DNA from: Microlunatus sagamiharensis
GTDB taxonomy: Bacteria; Actinomycetota; Actinomycetes; Propionibacteriales; Propionibacteriaceae
Reading direction: 5' to 3'
Length of the DNA stretch: 64,000 bases
NCBI RefSeq assembly: GCF_900105785.1
Contig: NZ_LT629799.1
Span: forward strand, 1,860,001-1,924,000
In this document: one piece after another, positions 57,730-64,000 of the stretch
Layout of the letters: each line of letters opens with the position of its first letter
Position numbering within the stretch: the stretch's first letter is position 1
Notes under the pieces: model-generated
Told to the model about the DNA's origin: nothing
Seen by the model: the letters and a program-made list of their open reading frames with translations, nothing else
The model's database searches: none
Translations under genes and position numbers: made by a program

Positions 57730-60700
57730 ATGAGCCTCCACCTGCACCGAGCCGAACGGGCCGACGTCCTCGTCGACGCCCTGGGCGAGGTGCTGTCCGT
57801 CCCCCTGGGCGACCCCTTCGCCAGCGAGGTCGTCTGCGTGCCGACGCCGGGCGTCGAGCGCTGGATCGCCCAGCGCCTCGCCCACCGGCTCGGCGCGTCC
57901 GCGGGCGACGACGGAGTCTGCTCCGGCGTCGACTTCCCCTCCCCGCGCCGCCTCGTGCAGGTCGCCCTCGGCGACCCCGGCGGCGACGACCCGTGGGCTC
58001 CTGGTCGGGCGGTCTGGCCGCTGCTGGCCGCGATCGAGGAGGCCGTCGCCGAGCCCTGGGGCGCGGTGCTCGCCGGCTACCTGGGCGGCCCCGGGACCGA
58101 CGTCCCGCCCGACGCCGACCCCTGGGACGTCGACCCGCGCCGCTCGCGCCGCTGGAGCACGGCCCGGCACCTCTCGCGCCTCTTCGCGCGGTACGCGGCC
58201 GACCGGCCGGGCATGCTCGCCGCCTGGGCGGCCGGGCGCGACGACGGGCCCGACGGGGCGGCGCTGCCGCCCGACCGCGCCTGGCAGCCCGAGCTGTGGC
58301 GCCGGCTGCGCGTCCGGATCGGCGGCCCGGACCCGGTCGAGAGCCTGCGCCAGGGGCTCGAGCGCCTCCGTGCCGACGCCGCGGCGGTCGACCTGCCCGT
58401 GCGGCTCTCGGTGTTCGGCGCCACCCGGCTCGACCCGCGCCACCTCGACGTCCTGGTCGCGCTCGCCGTCCACCGCGACGTCCACCTCTGGCTCCCGCAC
58501 GCCTCCCCGGCCGCCTGGGACGCCGTCGCCGCGAAGGTGCCGCCGGTCGGTCCGCTGCTGCCGCGACGCACCGACGACCCGACGGCCTCGGTCGTGCGCC
58601 ACCCGCTGCTCGGCTACCTCGGCCGCGACGCCCGCGAGCTCCAGGTCCGCCTGGCGCAGGCGGCCGCGAGCGCCGGCGTCGCGGTCGACGACCTGCACCA
58701 CGGGGCCCACGACGCACGCGCGGCCGCGCCGACGACCCTGCTGCACCGGGTCCAGGACGACCTCGCCGCCGACCGCCCACCGGCGGGTGACCACCTGCTC
58801 GCGGGCTCCGACACGAGCGTCCAGGTGCACGCGTGCGCCGGCCCGCACCGCCAGGTCGAGGTGCTGCGGGAGGTCCTGGTCGGGCTCCTCGCCGACGACC
58901 CCGACCTGCAGCCGCGCGACGTCGTCGTCATGTGCCCCGACGTCGAGGCGTACGCGCCGCTGGTCGCCGCGGCGTTCGGGCTGGACGACGGCGAGCCGGG
59001 CGGGCACGGCAGCGGGCCCGCGGGCGTGGAGGACGCGGGCCGGTCCCGCGCCGAGCACCCCGGCCACCGGCTGCGCGTGCGGCTCGCCGACCGCTCGCTG
59101 CGCCAGCTGAACCCGGTGCTGGCCGTGGTCACCCGCCTGCTCGAGCTCGCCGACGGTCGGCTCACGCGTTCGGCCCTGCTCGACCTGGCGGCCGCACCGC
59201 CGGTGGCGACCCGCTTCCGCCTCGGCGAGGACGACCTGGAGCGCCTGCACGAGCTCGTGCCGCAGACCGGGGTCCGCTGGGGCCTCGACGCCGCTCACCG
59301 TGCCCGGTTCGGGATGGACGGCTTCGGCCAGAACACCTGGGACGCGGGGCTCGACCGGCTGCTCCTCGGCGTCGCGATGGACGAGAGCGAGGGCAGGTTC
59401 ATCGGCACCGTGCTCCCGCTCGACGACGTCGCCTCCGACGACGTCGAGCTGGTCGGCCGGCTCGCCGAGCTGCTGGCCCGGGTCCGCGGCCTGGTCGACG
59501 TCTGCCTGACGCCCAAGAGCCTGCCGGACTGGCTCGCGCTCTGCCGCGAGGTCGTCGACCTGCTCACCGACGTCCGGCCCGCGGACCGGTGGCAGCACGC
59601 GCACGCGTACGCGGAGCTGGCGCGCCTGGGCGACCGGGCCGGGACGACCGCGGCGAGCAGCACGCTGTCGCTGACCGAGGTCCGGACGCTGCTGGGCGAG
59701 GCCTTCCGCGGCCGGGCGAGCCGGTCGGGCTTCCGGACCGGCACGCTCACCGTGGCGAGCCTGCTGCCGATGCGCGCCGTGCCGCACCGGGTCGTGTGCC
59801 TGCTCGGGCTCGACGACGGCGCGTTCCCGCGGCGGGTGGTGCCCGACGGCGACGACCTGACCGCCGACGACGCCCGCGTCGGCGACCCCGACCCGCGCGC
59901 GGAGGACCGCCAGCTGCTGCTGGACGCCGTCACGTCGGCGACCTCGACCCTGGTCGTCCTCTACACCGGCACCGACGCCCGCACGGGCGAGGAGCTGCGG
60001 CCCGCCGTGCCCGTCGACGCCCTGCTCGAGACCCTCGACGCGACGGTCCGGACCGGCCCGTCGGAGCCGCCCGCCCGGGCCAGGCTCACGACGCACCACC
60101 CGCTCCAGCCCTTCGGGACCGCCGATCTCGCCCGCGGGCCGCAGGGTCGCTCCTTCAGCTTCGACCGCGGGGCGCTGCGGGCCGCCGAGGCCCTCCGTGG
60201 ACCGCACACGCCGGCGCGGGGACCGTACGAGGGCCTGGTGCTCGCGCCGGTCGCCCGGCAGCGCGACGTCGAGCTGAGCGAGCTCTACCGGTTCTTCTCC
60301 CACCCGGTCCGCGGGCTGCTGCGCGCCCGGGCGCAGCTGTTCGACGGCGACGGTGACGGGCCCGAGGACGAGCAGATCCCCGTCGAGCTCGACGGGCTGC
60401 AGCGCTGGGCCGTCGGCGAGCGGATGCTGCAGGCCCACCTGTCCGGCGTGCCGCTCGACGCGCTCGAGGCCGCGGAGTGGCGGCGCGGCGAGGTGCCGCC
60501 CCGCGCGCTGGGCCAGCGGCTGGTGCGCAAGCTGTCCGAGGACGTCACCAGCGTGGCGCAGGCGGCGACGCCGTGGCTCGGCGTCCCGGCCGAGCGGCTC
60601 GACCTCGTGGTCGACCTCGACGAGGTCCGGCTCAGCGGCAGCGTGGCCGGGGTGCGCGACCAGACCGCCGTGCGGGTCGTGTTCTCGAGGCCCTCGGCCC

Positions 60701-61152
60701 GGCACCGGCTCCAGGCCTGGGTCGAGCTGCTCGCGCTGACCCTCGCCCGTCCCGGGCGTGAGTGGCGCTCGGTCGTCGTGGGCCGCGGCTCGACGATCGA
60801 GCTCGGACCGGTGCCGGAGGACTTCGCACGGGCGGTCCTCGGTGACCTGCTCGTGCTGCAGGCCGTCGGGCTGGCGGAGGTGCTGCCGTTCGCCCCGAGG
60901 ACGTCGTTCGAGTACGCCCGCGTGCGCGCCCGCGGCGCGGACTGGCAGGAGGGCTACGGGGTGCGGGACGCCTGGCAGCAGGAGCGCGACGCTCTGTGGG
61001 AGCGCGTGCTGGGGCCGTCGCCCGAGGTCGAGGACCTGATGCGCCTCGAGGTCCCCGCGGCCGCCCAGCGGCGCCTGCCCGGTGAGACGACGACCTTCGG
61101 GGCGGTGGCGCGCCGCGTCTTCCAGCCGCTGGTCAACGCGGGAGGTGGCTGA
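57730..61152 (+). CDS. recC: Exodeoxyribonuclease V gamma subunit
   Basis: 1140 residues, the usual RecC length. The N-terminus (LHLHRAERADVLVDALGEVL, then CVPTPGVERWIAQRLAHRLG) and the central DVVVMCPDVEAYAPLVAAAFG and LPMRAVPHRVVCLLGLDDGA are family hallmarks. RecC is a defunct helicase that holds the complex together and reads the Chi sequence. A TAGGGT (57715-57720) 9 nt before the ATG may be the -10. recB follows after 1 bp; recD is expected beyond the right edge. A RecBCD system exists in only part of the actinobacteria, which often use AddAB or AdnAB. Confidence 0.9.
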   Translation: MSLHLHRAERADVLVDALGEVLSVPLGDPFASEVVCVPTPGVERWIAQRLAHRLGASAGDDGVCSGVDFPSPRRLVQVALGDPGGDDPWAPGRAVWPLLAAIEEAVAEPWGAVLAGYLGGPGTDVPPDADPWDVDPRRSRRWSTARHLSRLFARYAADRPGMLAAWAAGRDDGPDGAALPPDRAWQPELWRRLRVRIGGPDPVESLRQGLERLRADAAAVDLPVRLSVFGATRLDPRHLDVLVALAVHRDVHLWLPHASPAAWDAVAAKVPPVGPLLPRRTDDPTASVVRHPLLGYLGRDARELQVRLAQAAASAGVAVDDLHHGAHDARAAAPTTLLHRVQDDLAADRPPAGDHLLAGSDTSVQVHACAGPHRQVEVLREVLVGLLADDPDLQPRDVVVMCPDVEAYAPLVAAAFGLDDGEPGGHGSGPAGVEDAGRSRAEHPGHRLRVRLADRSLRQLNPVLAVVTRLLELADGRLTRSALLDLAAAPPVATRFRLGEDDLERLHELVPQTGVRWGLDAAHRARFGMDGFGQNTWDAGLDRLLLGVAMDESEGRFIGTVLPLDDVASDDVELVGRLAELLARVRGLVDVCLTPKSLPDWLALCREVVDLLTDVRPADRWQHAHAYAELARLGDRAGTTAASSTLSLTEVRTLLGEAFRGRASRSGFRTGTLTVASLLPMRAVPHRVVCLLGLDDGAFPRRVVPDGDDLTADDARVGDPDPRAEDRQLLLDAVTSATSTLVVLYTGTDARTGEELRPAVPVDALLETLDATVRTGPSEPPARARLTTHHPLQPFGTADLARGPQGRSFSFDRGALRAAEALRGPHTPARGPYEGLVLAPVARQRDVELSELYRFFSHPVRGLLRARAQLFDGDGDGPEDEQIPVELDGLQRWAVGERMLQAHLSGVPLDALEAAEWRRGEVPPRALGQRLVRKLSEDVTSVAQAATPWLGVPAERLDLVVDLDEVRLSGSVAGVRDQTAVRVVFSRPSARHRLQAWVELLALTLARPGREWRSVVVGRGSTIELGPVPEDFARAVLGDLLVLQAVGLAEVLPFAPRTSFEYARVRARGADWQEGYGVRDAWQQERDALWERVLGPSPEVEDLMRLEVPAAAQRRLPGETTTFGAVARRVFQPLVNAGGG

Positions 61153-61153
61153 G

Positions 61154-64000
61154 GTGGCCCTGCAGACCCATGACGCGCCCGCCGCGGCGGACGGCGGCCC
61201 CGGCCGGTGGCTGCCCTTCGACGTCCGTGGCCCGCTGCCGAGCGGCACCACCGTCCTCGAGGCGAGCGCGGGCACGGGCAAGACCTTCGCGCTCGCCGCG
61301 CTGACGGCCCGCTTCGTGGCCGAGGCCGACGTGCCCCTGCGCTCGCTGCTGCTCGTGACCTTCGGCCGGATGGCCACGACCGAGCTGCGCACCCGGGTGC
61401 GCGAACGGCTCACGAGCCTGCTCGCAGCCCTGACCAGCGGCAATCCTGCCACCGACGACGAGGTCGCGGCCCTGCTCTGCGCCGTCGACGACGCCGAGCG
61501 CTCGCGGCGCCGTGCCCGGGTCGACGCCGCGCTGCGCGACATCGACGAGGCGACGATCGCGACGACCCACGAGTTCTGCCTGCAGATGCTCGAGAGCCTG
61601 GGCGTGCTGGGCGACGCCGAGCCGCAGGCCCACTTCGTCGAGCAGGTGGACGACCTGGTCGACGAGGTCGCCTCCGACCTCTACCTGCGCCGCTACGCCC
61701 CCGAGGGCCGGCCGCCGTTCACGCTGCCCGAGGCGCAGACGCTCGGGCGCCGGGCCTGCGCGTCGGTCACGGCGCGCCTGGTCCCGCGGCCCGACGAGGA
61801 CGGTCCGGCCGCGCCGCCGGGGCGCGGTGGCTGGGCGGCCGACGCCGCGGCCGAGCGGGTGTCGTTCGCCGAGGCCGTGCGCGCGGAGGTCGAGCGGCGG
61901 ATGCGGGCCGCACGCCTCTTCACCTACGACGACATGCTGACCCGGCTCGCGGCGAGCCTGCACGACCCCGACCGCGGCCCCGCCGCCGTGGCCCGGCTGC
62001 AGGCGCGCTACGCCGTCGTGCTCGTCGACGAGTTCCAGGACACCGACCCCGTCCAGTGGGACATCCTGCGCACCGCCTTCGCCGGCCACGCACGGATGGT
62101 GCTGATCGGCGACCCCAAGCAGGCGATCTACGGCTTCCGCGGGGCCGACGTGCAGTGCTACCTCGACGCGCGGGAGACGCCGGGCACGACGGTCTCGACG
62201 CTGCCGACGAACTACCGCAGCGACCCCGGGCTCGTGGAGGCCCTGGGCACGCTGCTCGGCGGGGCCTCGCTCGGGGAGCGCGGGATCGTCGTCGACCCGG
62301 TCTCGGCCGCCCGGGCGGGCTCGCGCCTGACCGGGCCGGACGCGGCGAGCGCGCCGCTCCGACTGCGGGTCTGGCCCAGCGAGCCCGGCGAGGACAAGCC
62401 CGTCCGGGTGCGCGAGGTGCGCAGCCGGGTGCGCGACGACCTGGTCGCCGACGTCGTCCGCCTCCTCGGCGGCGACGGCCGGGGCCCGGGCGAGGAGCGG
62501 GTCCGGCTCGACCGGCGGGACGGGCGCGGTCCGCAGCCCGTCGGCCCCGGCGACGTGGCCGTCCTCGTCCGTACGAACGAGGCGGCCGAGGACGTGCGTA
62601 CGCGGCTGGTCGGCGCCGGCGTCCCGACGGTCGTCCACGCCGCCCGGTCGGTCTTCGCCTCCGAGGCGGCGCAGGACTGGGTGACGCTGCTGGCCGCCCT
62701 CGACGCCACCCGCCAGGCGACGGTGCGCGCCGCGACCCTCACCGCGTTCTTCGGCTGGAGCGTCGCCGACCTGGTCCGCGCCTCGGAGGCGGGCGCGTCG
62801 GACGGAGCGGACGGACCGGGCGGGACGCACGACCGTGGTGCCGGCGTCGACCGGCTGGTCGATGTGACCCAGCAGCTGCGGGCGTGGCGCCGGCTGCTGG
62901 CCTCGCGCGGCGTCGCGGCCCTGGTGGAGACGGCGACCCGGGAGAACCGCGTCGCCGAGCGCCTCCTCGCGACCGAGGGCGGTGCGCGCCGGCTGACCGA
63001 CCTGCGGCACCTGGCCGAGGTGCTCCACGACGCGGCGGTGGTCCGCCAGCTCGGGCCGGGCGCCCTGCTGGACTGGCTCCGCGACCGGGTGGTCGAGGCC
63101 CGCCGGGACAAGGGCGCGGAGGGTTCGCGGCGGTTGGAGTCCGACGGCAGCCAGGTCACCGTCGTGACGATCCACCGCAGCAAGGGCCTGGAGTACCCGG
63201 TCGTCTACCTGCCGGACGCGTACGACCGGTGGGTGCCCGACGACGACGGCGGGACGCTGCTGCTCCACCCCGAGACCGAGGGTGACGGGCCGACGCCGGC
63301 GCTGGACCTCGACGTGGGCGGCAAGCGGTCGCCGGGGCGTCCGACGCGGTTCCGCCGCTACCAGGCGGAGCAGGCCTCGGAGGACCTGCGGCTGCTCTAC
63401 GTGGCCCTGACCCGTGCGCAGTGCCAGGTCGTCACCTGGTGGGCACCCACGCGCAACACGCCCTGCTCGGCCCTGCAGCGCCTGCTGCGGCGCGAGGTGG
63501 CCGTGGGCGGAGGGCCGGGCGGCGCTCCGGCAGCCGCGTACCCGCTCACGCTCGGCGACCCGACGCACGGCCGCGACCTGGGCCCGCACGTGCGGCTCGA
63601 GACCTTCGACCCCGCCCCGCTCACCGAGCAGGGGCGCTACGGCCGGTCCGAGCCGGAGGAGGGTGCGCTGGGCGTCCGCACCTTCGACCGCACGCTCGAC
63701 CTGGCCTGGCGGCGCACCTCCTACTCCGCGCTGACCGCGGCCGCGCACGGCCTCGACCTCTCCGCGCCCGGGGTCTCCAGCGAGCCCGAGCCGGGCCGCG
63801 AGGACGACGAGACCCCCACCGAGGGCGAGCTGGACGCCGAGGCCGAGCGCGACGCCGAGCTGGAGGCGGTCCGCTCCGAAGGGGCCGCGCACGCGGACGC
63901 CGAAGACCTCCCCGCCGAGGACCCCTGGGACGCCGTCTCGCCCATGGCGGGCCTGCCGAGCGGCGCCGACTTCGGCACGGCGGTCCACGCCGTCCTCGAG
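61154..64000 (+). CDS. recB: Exodeoxyribonuclease V beta subunit, N-terminal 949 codons
   Basis: Open to the right edge. Walker A SAGTGKT (38-44), LVTFGRMATTELRTRVRERL, ATTHEFCLQMLESLGVLGD, Walker B VVLVDEFQDTDPVQ, LIGDPKQAIYGFRGADV, VTIHRSKGLEYPVVYLP and LRLLYVALTRAQ place it as the 3'-5' helicase/nuclease subunit. The nuclease domain is only just beginning (DFGTAVHAVLE) at the end. GGAGG lies 8 nt before GTG 61154, which is preferred to GTG 61145. Confidence 0.9.
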   Translation, partial: MALQTHDAPAAADGGPGRWLPFDVRGPLPSGTTVLEASAGTGKTFALAALTARFVAEADVPLRSLLLVTFGRMATTELRTRVRERLTSLLAALTSGNPATDDEVAALLCAVDDAERSRRRARVDAALRDIDEATIATTHEFCLQMLESLGVLGDAEPQAHFVEQVDDLVDEVASDLYLRRYAPEGRPPFTLPEAQTLGRRACASVTARLVPRPDEDGPAAPPGRGGWAADAAAERVSFAEAVRAEVERRMRAARLFTYDDMLTRLAASLHDPDRGPAAVARLQARYAVVLVDEFQDTDPVQWDILRTAFAGHARMVLIGDPKQAIYGFRGADVQCYLDARETPGTTVSTLPTNYRSDPGLVEALGTLLGGASLGERGIVVDPVSAARAGSRLTGPDAASAPLRLRVWPSEPGEDKPVRVREVRSRVRDDLVADVVRLLGGDGRGPGEERVRLDRRDGRGPQPVGPGDVAVLVRTNEAAEDVRTRLVGAGVPTVVHAARSVFASEAAQDWVTLLAALDATRQATVRAATLTAFFGWSVADLVRASEAGASDGADGPGGTHDRGAGVDRLVDVTQQLRAWRRLLASRGVAALVETATRENRVAERLLATEGGARRLTDLRHLAEVLHDAAVVRQLGPGALLDWLRDRVVEARRDKGAEGSRRLESDGSQVTVVTIHRSKGLEYPVVYLPDAYDRWVPDDDGGTLLLHPETEGDGPTPALDLDVGGKRSPGRPTRFRRYQAEQASEDLRLLYVALTRAQCQVVTWWAPTRNTPCSALQRLLRREVAVGGGPGGAPAAAYPLTLGDPTHGRDLGPHVRLETFDPAPLTEQGRYGRSEPEEGALGVRTFDRTLDLAWRRTSYSALTAAAHGLDLSAPGVSSEPEPGREDDETPTEGELDAEAERDAELEAVRSEGAAHADAEDLPAEDPWDAVSPMAGLPSGADFGTAVHAVLE

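Noticed and set aside
57583-61542. 1319-codon open frame antisense to recC
   Set aside because: recC on the plus strand has a full family sequence; the antisense product is low-complexity.

Overview
This is a 64 kb piece of a very GC-rich actinobacterial chromosome. The markers are a WhiB7-type regulator with an AT-hook, SigK/RskA, a UPF0182 membrane protein, a YlbL-type PDZ protease, mycoredoxin, DUF3099 and DUF5679 proteins, and many GTG starts placed 6-8 nt behind a -10 box with no Shine-Dalgarno, as expected of leaderless transcripts. The gene set suggests the Propionibacteriales (Nocardioides/Microlunatus-like), but that placement is inference. I see no tRNA, rRNA, CRISPR array, prophage or classical insertion sequence.

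0-9.2 kb: a divergent metal ABC transporter pair with a Zur-like box between the genes; a GAF-ANTAR protein and an unusual ribbon-helix-helix/ANTAR fusion; a sensor histidine kinase broken by one base; NAD(P)HX dehydratase overlapping a histidine phosphatase; DUF3099; and an MFS transporter remnant in which exactly 300 bp appear inverted, next to a 13E12-type DUF222/HNH gene.

9.2-23 kb: accessory catabolism. A GntR regulator and an asparaginase diverge from a six-gene run: MFS importer, cysteine hydrolase, ACMSD-like amidohydrolase, aldehyde dehydrogenase, hydantoinase-like enzyme and CocE/NonD hydrolase. The run has a near-consensus promoter with a palindrome in its spacer. A LacI regulator diverges from a Gfo/Idh dehydrogenase and a hydroxypyruvate-isomerase-like TIM barrel. 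A DinB-like protein follows.

23-39 kb: a UGT-type glycosyltransferase, MFS exporter and GT2 glycosyltransferase operon; an SDR; a MinD/ParA-like ATPase; then a SigK module (Moco oxidoreductase, fasciclin lipoprotein, sigK, rskA) with two promoters that look SigK-like; D-2-hydroxyacid dehydrogenase, GT2, Mug glycosylase and an M16 peptidase pair.

39-64 kb: a core locus whose order (UPF0182, YlbL, DUF2342 protease, UbiB kinase, whiB7, uvrD2, mycoredoxin) recalls Mycobacterium tuberculosis Rv3193c to Rv3202c, with moaE, LysR/EamA, a YgjP-type metallopeptidase and a ThiF-like protein added. recC and the start of recB close the window. The best regulatory find is the whiB7 leader: promoter with an AT-rich element, a 102-codon upstream ORF, an intrinsic terminator, and a second copy of one terminator arm inside the upstream ORF that could act as antiterminator.
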